Shown: positions 7,040-15,623 of the stretch, piece by piece
How the letters are laid out: the number at the start of each line of letters is the position of its first letter
Numbering within the stretch: position 1 is the stretch's first letter
Assembly: GCA_902464645.1 (NCBI GenBank)
Contig: CABQKL010000019.1
Span: 1 to 24,859, forward strand
Reading direction: 5' to 3'
Source of the DNA: an uncultured Collinsella sp.
Lineage (GTDB): Bacteria; Actinomycetota; Coriobacteriia; Coriobacteriales; Coriobacteriaceae
Length of the DNA stretch: 24,859 bases
The notes under the pieces: model-generated
The model's database searches: none
Seen by the model: the letters and a program-made list of their open reading frames with translations, nothing else
Told to the model about the DNA's origin: nothing
Made by a program: the position numbers and the translations under genes

Positions 7040-7200
7040 GGACCATCTCCTTGTCTCGTAAAACATAACATTGGAAAGTATAGCCCTCCCACGTTGACGA
7101 TAATCCACCGCAACAAATCTGGAGAACTAACCCATATCTAAGCAAAGGGACGAGCGATAGGTATACTTTCGACCAGCTGAGTCATTAAAGGAGGTCCTAC
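7040..7200. promoter_or_regulatory. Divergent promoter region between exporter operon and GT2
   Basis: The region holds two copies of the 9-mer TATACTTTC facing outward. The minus-strand copy has its TATACT at 7082-7077, 38 bases before the permease start. The plus-strand copy has its TATACT at 7162-7167, 34 bases before the GT2 start. Both fit -10 boxes, and the shared TTTC after the box suggests related promoters and possibly co-expression. Matching -35 hexamers are weak. AAAGGAGG before 7201 is the GT2 ribosome-binding site. Confidence 0.45.
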
Positions 7201-8130
7201 ATGGACTATTCGAATACCGCCGTCATAATCCCTTGCTACAACGAAGCGCTGACGATTGGCAAAGTTGTCGACGATTTCCATCGAGAGCTACCCGGTGCAA
7301 TAGTCTACGTTTACGACAACAACTCGTCCGACGACACTACGCAAATCGCCAAGCACCACGGGGCTACGGTGCGCCACGAGCCCAGGCAGGGCAAAGGTAA
7401 CGTATGTCGCCAAATGTTCCGAGATATCGATGCCGAGTGTTACTTGATGGTTGACGGCGACGATACGTACCCCGCCGAAGCCGCCAAATCGCTCTGTGAG
7501 CCCATCCTTAATGGCGAGACAGACATGACCGTCGGCGATCGTCTCTCTAATGGCACCTATGCCGAAGAGAATAAGCGAGCCTTCCACGGCTTTGGCAACA
7601 ATCTTGTTCGCGCCATGATCAAGTGGATTTACGGTTACAGCTTTGACGACGTGATGACCGGCTATCGAGCCATGAGCAAACCCTTCGTCAAGACCTTCCC
7701 CGTTTTGAGTGAGGGCTTCCAGATTGAAACCGAGCTCTCCATCCACGCCGTCGATCACCGCTGGCGCATTCAAGACGTACCGGTGGAGTACCGCGATCGC
7801 CCGGCCGGCTCCGAGTCCAAGCTCAATACAGTCAGCGACGGTATCAAAGTCATCGCAATGATCGGAACACTCTTTAAGGACTATCGTCCGCTCAAGTTCT
7901 TTAGCCTAATTGCACTCATCTTTGCCATCATAGGGCTCGCTCTCGGTATACCAATCGTCGCAGAGTACTTCCAGACCGGATTAGTCCCTCGCTTCCCCAC
8001 CGCAATGCTGGCAGCCTCATTCATGTTTCTGTGCGGCCTGAGCCTGGCAACGGGGCTCATTCTCGACTCGGTTGCAAAGGTTGAACGAAAGCAATGGGAG
8101 CTACAAGCCTATAAAACCTACTCAAAATAA
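7201..8130 (+). CDS. GT2 glycosyltransferase with C-terminal membrane anchor (polyprenyl-phosphate glycosyltransferase type)
   Basis: Probable transferase of a sugar from a nucleotide donor to a polyprenyl-phosphate or lipid-linked acceptor at the inner face of the membrane. The GT-A domain covers about 1-225: VIIPCYNEALTIG, VYVYDNNSSDDT, the metal-binding DGDD (85-88), MTVGDR, and DVMTGYRAMSK, which resembles dolichyl-phosphate-mannose synthase-like GT2 enzymes. Two hydrophobic segments (about 234-254 and 266-290) form a C-terminal hairpin anchor, followed by a short basic tail. The ATG has a near-perfect AAAGGAGG. It is divergent from the exporter operon and convergent with the first GlfT2-like gene, sharing a terminator with it. 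In a galactan-like pathway it could prime the lipid carrier or elongate early intermediates; the substrate cannot be read from sequence. Confidence 0.88.
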   Translation: MDYSNTAVIIPCYNEALTIGKVVDDFHRELPGAIVYVYDNNSSDDTTQIAKHHGATVRHEPRQGKGNVCRQMFRDIDAECYLMVDGDDTYPAEAAKSLCEPILNGETDMTVGDRLSNGTYAEENKRAFHGFGNNLVRAMIKWIYGYSFDDVMTGYRAMSKPFVKTFPVLSEGFQIETELSIHAVDHRWRIQDVPVEYRDRPAGSESKLNTVSDGIKVIAMIGTLFKDYRPLKFFSLIALIFAIIGLALGIPIVAEYFQTGLVPRFPTAMLAASFMFLCGLSLATGLILDSVAKVERKQWELQAYKTYSK

Positions 8131-8166
8131 GAAGAGGTCCGGACTTAAGCCGGACCTCTTCTTATT
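8126..8166. terminator. Bidirectional terminator containing both convergent stop codons
   Basis: Arms 8126-8142 and 8150-8166 form a perfect 17-bp stem with a 7-nt loop. The left arm includes the TAA of the GT2 gene (8128-8130) and the right arm includes the TAA of the minus-strand GlfT2-like gene (8164-8162). Both flanks are A/T-rich in the right sense, so it should stop transcription from both sides. Confidence 0.85.
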
Positions 8167-10006
8167 TAAGACCTAAATACTGTTCCCAGAACTCTCGCGA
8201 AGTCATATAAGGCATAGCATCTTTCCATGCACCCCTGACGCTCTTGCCTTCTTTACGATATCGCGCCATCAATTCGTGCTCACGGCTACGAATACTCTTG
8301 AACCGCGCTCGATCCATCGTGCGGACCGATCCCTTCTCGCGGGTCGGATCAAGAAAGACCAGCGTCTTGCAACGCGTCGAATTGCCTTCAAGCGTACAGC
8401 TGCCATTCTTAACTGCATAGCCAGGCTTACCGCGCAACAGCGCATCGGGAAGATAGTGCTTGTCGTAAGGAATAGATCTCCAGTACTTCATAAACTTCGA
8501 AGGATGGGATTCCAGATTAACATTAGCGAGCACTTGCTCCGTAACCCCAGCATTACGAAGAAGCTTTGGATCCATTTGGGAAACAGGAATCAGCCTTTCG
8601 TTTAACTTACCCTTGCCGATCATCGTCGCGGCACCATCAAGCTTCTGGAGATACTCAGGGCCACGCAGATAATCCTCAAAGCCATCGAGAATAAACTCGG
8701 CAGCCTGATAGTCCATATCGCGCAAGTTCTGACGTACCCCTCGCTGAATACGAAGGACAAACATCTTCTCATCAGCACAATCATCGAGAGCAATCATGGC
8801 AAAGAAGTTACGGAAGTACTGGTAGCAATCAACCGAAGCGCGGAAACGCCCCTCAAAGCTCGCATGCCACACGCAAATGCAATTCATGGTCATGTAGACA
8901 GGCTTATTGCGCATGCCAAACTCAACGTCGTCGCAGCGAATAAAGAAAGGCATGGGAAGACCGTTCTTTTCGATAGCCTTCACCGGAATGCAGCTATACC
9001 ACCAGGCTCCGTAAGCCTGGTCAACCTCGACGTTTGTACGTTCGTTTTCGAGGATATCGGACAGCTTGCCAACATTCAGATCCTCTTTTACGCGACGATA
9101 GGCGCCAGAAGAAGCCACATATGAAACATCCTCGAACTGGCGGGTGGGATCTTCCATCGAAAGCATGGCACCGTTAATAAAGGCATCCTTATATTTACCC
9201 TTAGCAAGAGAGAGGAGATTGAACGTGCGGATCAAACTCTCGGGCATGATAGAGACATCGTCATCCATCAAAATGATATGGGTGAACTGACCAGGAGTTT
9301 CGGTAGCCGCCATCATTCCACGTGCAAAACCTCCCGAACCACCCGTGTTGGGATTCGGGAGTACGGTAACCAACTCGTCAGATAGCGCCGCGGAATCGAG
9401 GGTCTGCCCATTATCAACAACAAACATGTGGAAGTGGTCGTGGATTGGGCCGTCCTCTTTTGAGATGCCGGTTTTAACGAGATCGATGTTGGGAATGATA
9501 TATTTCTCATTTTTAAACGTTGTCGTAGACAAAGCGAGGTCAACACGATTTACCTCGTCCTCATCCACAGTTGCGGTATAACAGCCCTTAACCAAAGTCG
9601 CGGTAGTCGATTCCACGGAGGATATAGAGAATCCAATAAGGTCAAAATTCTCCAAACAGACACTAATGGCCAACGAACTCGGTCCATTCTCAGTAGAAAA
9701 AGGGGCCTGTTTAATTTGTACTGGATCGAGTGACCCATGTTCTACGCCATAAATGCGCACAAGCCCCGATCCATCAAGAACCAAATTCAGACAGACCTCA
9801 TCGAGCTGCGCGTATTGTCTCCATTTCAAAGCGGATAATCCGTTGACATACGTCATAAAGTCAACGGTTCCATCTATCTGCAAGCAGCCCCCCGGAAGGG
9901 TGCGCACAATGCCGCCGCGTTCAACCCGATAATAGAGCTCCGAGTGGGAAATCGCGTGGTCATCAACGCAGCGCACTATGTTGGCTAACTTATAATTAAG
10001 TTTCAA
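8162..10006 (-). CDS. GlfT2-like galactofuranosyltransferase, copy A
   Basis: Predicted processive transferase that adds galactofuranose from UDP-Galf to a lipid-linked chain on the cytosolic membrane face. The 614 residues compare with about 637 in Mycobacterium tuberculosis GlfT2, and the order of domains fits: an N-terminal beta-rich domain (about 1-150), a GT-A core (about 155-400: LALSTTTFKNEKYI, HMFVVDNG, NPNTGGSGGFARG) and a helical C-terminal domain. Key residues are the metal-binding DDD (248-250), a Trp pair WWY (335-337), the candidate catalytic base in DDVEFG (359-364) and His381 in VWHASFE. The start is TTG at 10006, supported by GGGAG six bases upstream; no ATG fits. Base composition is more even than in the aro genes. 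It diverges from paralogue copy B at 10176. The family assignment is strong; linkage specificity is unknown. Confidence 0.9.
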   Translation of the reverse strand: MKLNYKLANIVRCVDDHAISHSELYYRVERGGIVRTLPGGCLQIDGTVDFMTYVNGLSALKWRQYAQLDEVCLNLVLDGSGLVRIYGVEHGSLDPVQIKQAPFSTENGPSSLAISVCLENFDLIGFSISSVESTTATLVKGCYTATVDEDEVNRVDLALSTTTFKNEKYIIPNIDLVKTGISKEDGPIHDHFHMFVVDNGQTLDSAALSDELVTVLPNPNTGGSGGFARGMMAATETPGQFTHIILMDDDVSIMPESLIRTFNLLSLAKGKYKDAFINGAMLSMEDPTRQFEDVSYVASSGAYRRVKEDLNVGKLSDILENERTNVEVDQAYGAWWYSCIPVKAIEKNGLPMPFFIRCDDVEFGMRNKPVYMTMNCICVWHASFEGRFRASVDCYQYFRNFFAMIALDDCADEKMFVLRIQRGVRQNLRDMDYQAAEFILDGFEDYLRGPEYLQKLDGAATMIGKGKLNERLIPVSQMDPKLLRNAGVTEQVLANVNLESHPSKFMKYWRSIPYDKHYLPDALLRGKPGYAVKNGSCTLEGNSTRCKTLVFLDPTREKGSVRTMDRARFKSIRSREHELMARYRKEGKSVRGAWKDAMPYMTSREFWEQYLGLK

Positions 10007-10175
10007 AATAAACTCCCATACTTACCTTCAAGAAGATACAAGCAATCACATTATCGCCTAAATTGACTGTAAGTCGCACACCTCTGCAGGCATCTTCAAC
10101 ACCTTATGGATAATGTGAAACATCGCGTATGTCTATATAATGAATCAAGATTATTTACAAGAAATGGAGATTTAA
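10007..10175. promoter_or_regulatory. Divergent promoter region between the two GlfT2-like genes
   Basis: On the plus strand a perfect TATAAT (10136-10141) lies 34 bases before the copy B start, with a poor -35 (ATGTGA at 10113-10118). On the minus strand GATAAT (10055-10050) lies 43 bases before the copy A TTG start. The ribosome-binding sites are GGAG before 10176 and GGGAG (10017-10013) for copy A. The whole stretch is AT-rich, and no operator-like repeat was found. Confidence 0.4.
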
Positions 10176-12047
10176 ATGCCCCTGATGAAGTTCGCGAATG
10201 TACTCTTGGAGCACAACGCACGCGCGGTCAATTATCCCTCTTTGTATTGTCGTTCAACTGAACCCGTTGTCTTTCTTCCCGATAGTGATGCCTGGGAGCT
10301 CCACGGAGAAGGCGAATATGACTTCAGCACTTATTTCAACGCGCTTTCGATTAATAAACTCAATACTTATACAAACGCGCAAAAGTATTATTTGCACCTC
10401 GAACTTAAGGGTGCTTCGTGCGAGGTAGTGCAAACGACCTCTGATAGATTCTCATCTAGTCCGATTGTTCTTGATGCAACAAAAAGAACCGTAGAGAAAT
10501 CCGACTCCTTTACCGCCCTAGATATCGAATTAACGACGAATAAAGATACGATACTGGTCGGGTTTATCATTCGCACCACGGGTCCTGTACAAATTAAAAA
10601 CAGCTATTACTCGGTCTCGACCGATCAACCGCTAAAAGAAATTGAGCTTGTCTTAGCGACTACGACATTTAAGAAAGAGAAGTACATCACATCAAATATC
10701 GACTTAGTAAAGTCGGAGATTCTTGATAGCGCTGATCCAATCGCCGACCACTTTAATATGCACGTAATAGATAATGGCAGAACGCTCGATTCATCAGCCT
10801 TGGAAAACGAACACGTCCACATTCATCCAAACCAGAACGTTGGTGGCGCAGGCGGCTTCACTTACGGAATGATTCTTGCCAAGGAGCAGAAACCGAAAGC
10901 AACTCACGTTCTACTTATGGACGACGACGTGGCCGTATCTCCGGAGAGCATCAAGAGAACTTATAACCTGCTAAGGATAGTGAACAAAGACTATTCCGAA
11001 GCGATGATTAGCGGCGCGATGCTTAATTACGGCATTGCAGATCAACAGTGGGAAGACACTGGCTATATGACTCCCCTCGGCTCTTTCTCCCCCGCAAAAC
11101 AGCCCTTATACCTATCCCGTTTTGAAGACATTGTTTATAACGAGACGTTTAGAATCCCTAAAAACATTCGAGAGACCAACGCCCGTTACGCGGCATGGTG
11201 GTACTGCTGTATACCGATAAGCACAATTGAAGAGAACGGATTGCCACTTCCCTACTTTGTTAGATGTGACGATGCAGAGTACGGCGTTCGATGCAATAAA
11301 CCCTTTATGACGATGAACAGCATCTGCATCTGGCATGAAAGTTTCCATGTTAGATACAACGCGGCAGTTGAGCGCTACCAAACAACGAGGAATACCCTCA
11401 TTGCAAAATACACGACTGGGTTCGGATCGAACTCAGACTTTATGTACGAATTAAAAAACAACGTTCGACTCGAGCTTAAAAAGTATGGTTATAAAAATGC
11501 CAGCTTAGTTCTTGATGCATTCGAGGACTTCATGAAAGGACCCGATTTCTATAGCGAAATCGGAATTGCCGAGAAAACGTTCATGGAAGCAAACAAGAAG
11601 AAGGAAGCAATGGTTCCCTTCAGCGAGCTAGAGAGACAAGCTCGCGAGATTGGAATTGAAGACTTTTCCATTGATGATATTGATAGACAATTGATTGCGG
11701 GAGACAAGCCACGATCGATTTCGCAAAGACTGATTGATTTTATTACCGATAATAAACAAAGGATACTAACCGGAGATGGTTCTGGATTTGCAGTCATACC
11801 TGTACACGGTTGGGAATATCCCGCCGGAGCAATCCGGGGGAAAAAGTACCTTATCGTTATTGACTGGTACAACCGAATGGGATGCATAAGGACAAAAGAC
11901 GCCGAGAAGTACGCCAAACTTCTTAAGCGCTACAAAGCCGATGTTAAACAATATAAGAAATGTGAGAAAGAACTCGCTGAAGCTTACTCTAATAGCAGAC
12001 CAATCGTCACATCAGACGAGTTTTGGAAAAGATATCTAGGAATCTAG
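10176..12047 (+). CDS. GlfT2-like galactofuranosyltransferase, copy B
   Basis: Second predicted UDP-Galf-dependent polymerase, 623 residues, with the same layout as copy A. The N-terminal beta-rich domain covers about 1-155. The GT-A core has VLATTTFKKEKYI, HVIDNGRTLDSSALE, NQNVGGAGGFTYGM, DDD (249-251), AAWWYCCIP (WWY 341-343), RCDDAEYG (365-368) and IWHESF with His387. The C-terminal region ends with SDEFWKRYLGI, matching the SREFWEQYLGLK end of copy A, so the two are full-length paralogues. They differ throughout the N- and C-terminal domains, so this is not a recent duplication. Codon use is AT-richer than copy A, with many AGA arginine codons (for example residues 91, 104, 202, 261, 326, 363). 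GGAG precedes the ATG. The DUF6541-like gene follows 40 bases later, probably in one operon. Confidence 0.9.
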   Translation: MPLMKFANVLLEHNARAVNYPSLYCRSTEPVVFLPDSDAWELHGEGEYDFSTYFNALSINKLNTYTNAQKYYLHLELKGASCEVVQTTSDRFSSSPIVLDATKRTVEKSDSFTALDIELTTNKDTILVGFIIRTTGPVQIKNSYYSVSTDQPLKEIELVLATTTFKKEKYITSNIDLVKSEILDSADPIADHFNMHVIDNGRTLDSSALENEHVHIHPNQNVGGAGGFTYGMILAKEQKPKATHVLLMDDDVAVSPESIKRTYNLLRIVNKDYSEAMISGAMLNYGIADQQWEDTGYMTPLGSFSPAKQPLYLSRFEDIVYNETFRIPKNIRETNARYAAWWYCCIPISTIEENGLPLPYFVRCDDAEYGVRCNKPFMTMNSICIWHESFHVRYNAAVERYQTTRNTLIAKYTTGFGSNSDFMYELKNNVRLELKKYGYKNASLVLDAFEDFMKGPDFYSEIGIAEKTFMEANKKKEAMVPFSELERQAREIGIEDFSIDDIDRQLIAGDKPRSISQRLIDFITDNKQRILTGDGSGFAVIPVHGWEYPAGAIRGKKYLIVIDWYNRMGCIRTKDAEKYAKLLKRYKADVKQYKKCEKELAEAYSNSRPIVTSDEFWKRYLGI

Positions 12048-12087
12048 ATCTGTCAATTATGCTGATCCTCTAGCTGATTGGACTTTC

Positions 12088-14091
12088 GTGGCTATCGCTA
12101 TTGCTTTTATTACAATCACTTTTTCCATATTCGCACCTGGCTATTTATTAACCAAATGCCTCGGATACGACAATGTAAAATCGATAGCGATAGCACCTCC
12201 TGTTAGTTGCTGCATTCTCCTAACTTTAGGAGTAGTTCTTCATATACTCAGTATTAATGCAGGCATCATATCGATGCTCCTAATTCCAACGGCCGCTTTG
12301 CTTGTAATCTATTCGCTCATAAAACATAGATACGATTCCTCTAACAACAAAGCAGATCAAATTCTCATTCTGAGTCTTTACGTGCTTATTGGTATTCTAT
12401 TGGTTCTCTTAGTTCTATTTAAGCACCAGCATGGCCTTGACGCATTTCAACCAGACAATGACAATGCGACTCATTTAGCCATAATTAAGAACATGGCATC
12501 GAGTAAAATCTTATCAGTCTTATCCACAAGCGCTTATTTTGATACCTCAGTCAGCCCGGATATAAATACTGCAGGTGTCTTTTACCCTTCTATATTCCAT
12601 TTACTCGCAGCACTTTCGATTCTTACTTCAGGCGTAACTGTCCAGGCTGCTGAAAATATAACAGCTGCAGTGATTATCGCAATGGTATATACGTCGGGTT
12701 GTTATGCGCTGTTCAGAGCAATTGAACCCAACAATAGAAACTTAACAATCGCTGGCGTCGTTGGCTGCCTTTTAATCGTGGGATTTCCATGGAGGTTCAT
12801 TGTATGGGGTCCGTTATACCCCAATTTATTGTCACTTTCCCTAATTCCCGCAGCGCTCTCAGTGGAGATTGAAATCTGCAATGCAATTAAAGAAAATAAA
12901 CTGGATTTGTCTCAAGTTCTTTTGTTTTTGCTGACGATAATTGCAGTATGCGGATCACACCCAAATGGACTCTTTACCCTTGGTGTACTTAGTATTGGAT
13001 TATTGTCTGACACCCTATTTAGTAAAGTAAGAGCTACTAAAAAGGGGAAGTTCATTCCAGTATTTGCCACGCTTGGCTTCCTTGTCTGCGTCATAGCCAT
13101 ATGGACCATCTGTTTTCTGCTTCCAGCATTTCAAGGCGTTGTAAACTACAAATGGCCAGCAAATCAGACCTTACACAAGGCGGTCATTTCCCTTTTATTT
13201 TTTGGGTTTACCCGAGATTCTAGAGATCCAATTTTGCTAATTCTGCTCTGCATCGGAATAGTATGCATAATGCGAAGAAAAGAATTTCGCTGGATAGTTG
13301 CGTCTTATCTGCTTACCGCATTCATGTTTATTGTTGCAGTAAGCAGTGATGGAGTAGTAAAACAATATCTTTGTGGTTTTTGGTACTGCGATCATAATAG
13401 GATTGCGGCCTGCACATCTTTAGCCGCTATGCCCTTAATCTGCATTGGACTAGCTTCATTATTTTCATTATTGGAAAATAAGGTATCGGATTGGCATAGC
13501 ATAAAAACCATAGGAACGCCAATAATAAAACTGAGCGTATCGGTTTTGATTATCCTGGTAGTCTGCTTCCCGTTTTTCGTTGATAATTACCTGGGCTATC
13601 CAACAACTTTTCAAGACTACACGAGGCTTCTTGATTACAAGTTTGACAAAAAGTCCCCAAGTGTTTATTCATCTGATGAAGTAGACTTTGTTGAGAAAGC
13701 TGACAAGCTCATTAAACCTGAAACAAAAGTCATCAACATTCCATTTGATGGAAGCTGCTTTGCTTATGACATTCAAGATCTGAATATATATTATCGAGAT
13801 CCACACGTCAGCGGCGCAAAGAGTACTTCGGAGACAGAACATAGCTGGCTCTACAGAAAACAGTTGTCAAATTATCTGAACTGCCAGCAAATCAGAGATG
13901 CACTTAAGAATGACCATATTGAATATGTTCTGATGCTTGATGACGGAGATTCTAAAGATGAACCAGAAAGATTCTTTATAGGTTATAACGAAAATGATTG
14001 GAGCGGCATAACATCGATTAACGAAAATACACCCGGTTTTAGCCTTGTCTTAGCAAAAGACGATATGAAGCTATATAAGATTGATTTTTAA
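12088..14091 (+). CDS. Large multi-membrane protein, DUF6541-like (possible GT-C glycosyltransferase)
   Basis: A 667-residue integral membrane protein with about a dozen hydrophobic segments in the first 510 residues, then a soluble C-terminal domain of about 150 residues. Features recalled from the actinobacterial DUF6541 family are APGYLLTKCLG near the N-terminus, a loop motif PDNDNATHLA (122-131) after the third or fourth membrane segment, FYPSIFHLLAAL (165-176) and YPNLLSLSLIPAALSVE. An acidic first loop, a His-rich motif and an extracytoplasmic tail fit the GT-C fold of enzymes using polyprenyl-phosphate sugars; that is inference. The GTG at 12088 is the best start because the first membrane segment follows at once, but its ribosome-binding site is weak. 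The gene is strongly AT-rich. It follows GlfT2-like copy B and may add side sugars to the exported glycan. Confidence 0.7.
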   Translation: MAIAIAFITITFSIFAPGYLLTKCLGYDNVKSIAIAPPVSCCILLTLGVVLHILSINAGIISMLLIPTAALLVIYSLIKHRYDSSNNKADQILILSLYVLIGILLVLLVLFKHQHGLDAFQPDNDNATHLAIIKNMASSKILSVLSTSAYFDTSVSPDINTAGVFYPSIFHLLAALSILTSGVTVQAAENITAAVIIAMVYTSGCYALFRAIEPNNRNLTIAGVVGCLLIVGFPWRFIVWGPLYPNLLSLSLIPAALSVEIEICNAIKENKLDLSQVLLFLLTIIAVCGSHPNGLFTLGVLSIGLLSDTLFSKVRATKKGKFIPVFATLGFLVCVIAIWTICFLLPAFQGVVNYKWPANQTLHKAVISLLFFGFTRDSRDPILLILLCIGIVCIMRRKEFRWIVASYLLTAFMFIVAVSSDGVVKQYLCGFWYCDHNRIAACTSLAAMPLICIGLASLFSLLENKVSDWHSIKTIGTPIIKLSVSVLIILVVCFPFFVDNYLGYPTTFQDYTRLLDYKFDKKSPSVYSSDEVDFVEKADKLIKPETKVINIPFDGSCFAYDIQDLNIYYRDPHVSGAKSTSETEHSWLYRKQLSNYLNCQQIRDALKNDHIEYVLMLDDGDSKDEPERFFIGYNENDWSGITSINENTPGFSLVLAKDDMKLYKIDF

Positions 14092-14392
14092 TAGCCTATG
14101 CTGAGCATTCAATCGCCTGAACACTGCCGAATATCGCGAAACAGCACCGTTGTTATTACACTTGGGCACCGGGACCGACATTGGACTCTGTGCCTTTTAT
14201 TGCTAGCGGCCGATCTCGCAGCGCCATCTCATCTTTGCATCGCCCATGCAACCCAGACCGCGCTGTACACGATTCTGTTATAGGACAGAAGCCAGAGAAA
14301 ATGGACGGCATGAAGGTCGAATAGGGAATCTGGGAATCGCACGGAGTCGGAACCGTGTCGACCAATCGACAACAGATTCATGATAGTACCGG
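14092..14392. other. Gene-free stretch between convergent genes
   Basis: No convincing gene is seen. The base composition is higher in GC than the membrane-protein gene before it. A minus-strand frame of 50 codons (14381-14229, beginning MNLLSIGRHGSDSV) and a plus-strand frame of 61 codons (14098-14283) exist, but neither has a clear ribosome-binding site or a recognisable family. No strong terminator hairpin was found although two genes converge here. It could be decayed coding sequence. Confidence 0.5.
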
Positions 14393-15505
14393 CTATTTAG
14401 CAGCTTGAGCTTTAGACATCAGAAACCGTATCAAACGTTGCACTAACAACGCGATGCAGACGTCAGCAAGTATTCGAACAACAAGCACACCAAGCCACGC
14501 CAGCCCTTGGCCACGAGCGCCAACCGTTTCTACGATTTGCCCCCATCTTAATATGTCATCTTCTGCAACATGAACCATCAGTACATACAGCGTAAGAGAA
14601 CCTAACCGGCTAAGAGTTTTCCATAATTTTGAGGAATTATGCCCTCCCTGTTCGATCAACGCCAAAAACAAAACGAGGCACAGAGAGCTTGCGATTGCAC
14701 CAGCGATATTGCGAACAAAATCAACAACTGACCTTCCGTAATCACACATGGCCATCGAAAATCCATTAAAACCAACAACAGCCCAGAGCCAAGCAACAAA
14801 CAACGCAGGAATTACGAATTCAGCACCGATTTTCTCCGTAAACCAGCCACGTTTATTTGCATAAGTTCCCAACATTACAAAGGGAACGGCGCACAATCCA
14901 CTTTGAATATCGAAAGGAAGGAAGACTACGTGAGCAGAAAGTAGTCCCAAAAAGAAACACAGGATGGAAAGCAATATCGGTCGTTTTGTCTTAAACAGTT
15001 TGATCGCAATCATTCTCGCCCAGAATAACGCAAGAAGAAACCATGTTCCACCGATACGCACACGCAAAGGCCAAACTGCAAGTTCAGCCGAGGGGACATC
15101 GCCCGCGCCATACACACTAGCAGAGAGCCAATCCTTGAAGAGTTGCTTCGTTGATCCCATATCATGCAGAAAGAGGTTTGATGCGCACATAAAAGCGATT
15201 ATGAGAATTGAAGAAACCGCATAAGGAATGATCAACGCCCTGACCTCCTTTGCAAGATCATAACGTCTATCGACATGTAAGAAATAACCACTCGTTACGA
15301 AAAAGACTGGTAGATGAAAAGTAAACGCCGAAGCGAATATGAACTGTGCTCCGGTGCCTAAGCCCAAAAAGCGAATCGCAGTATGGCCTGCGATGACCGC
15401 GATAATTGCAAGTGCCTTGGCAACGTCAATAAACTCAATCCTGTGCTTAATTTCTTTATTCGAAATACTTGATGCCAATTGAATCCCATCTATCGAAGCA
15501 CGCAT
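14393..15505 (-). CDS. Acyltransferase-3 family membrane protein (probable glycan O-acetyltransferase)
   Basis: Likely transfers acetyl groups to hydroxyls of a cell-surface sugar. The 370 residues give about ten membrane segments. The N-terminal motif RIEFIDVAKALAIIAVIAGH carries the essential histidine (His41), and FHLPVFFVTSGYFLHVDR (63-80) is the second family hallmark, closest in style to fucose 4-O-acetylase (NolL/COG3594) relatives. The ATG at 15505 has no good ribosome-binding site, so the true start could be a later codon within the first 15 residues; the conserved part starts near residue 22. It lies 118 bases downstream of the DUF2304 gene on the same strand and converges with the DUF6541-like gene. 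Composition is AT-richer than the flanking housekeeping genes. Confidence 0.85.
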   Translation of the reverse strand: MRASIDGIQLASSISNKEIKHRIEFIDVAKALAIIAVIAGHTAIRFLGLGTGAQFIFASAFTFHLPVFFVTSGYFLHVDRRYDLAKEVRALIIPYAVSSILIIAFMCASNLFLHDMGSTKQLFKDWLSASVYGAGDVPSAELAVWPLRVRIGGTWFLLALFWARMIAIKLFKTKRPILLSILCFFLGLLSAHVVFLPFDIQSGLCAVPFVMLGTYANKRGWFTEKIGAEFVIPALFVAWLWAVVGFNGFSMAMCDYGRSVVDFVRNIAGAIASSLCLVLFLALIEQGGHNSSKLWKTLSRLGSLTLYVLMVHVAEDDILRWGQIVETVGARGQGLAWLGVLVVRILADVCIALLVQRLIRFLMSKAQAAK

Positions 15506-15623
15506 GACGTACGAGGGCGCGAACAGCCGAAATTACTAGCGTGAACGCAGTCTACGCCCCGTCAAATTAACATAACAAAACAGGCAGCATGGTAACGAAC
15601 GCTCCAATATCAAACAGCAAATG

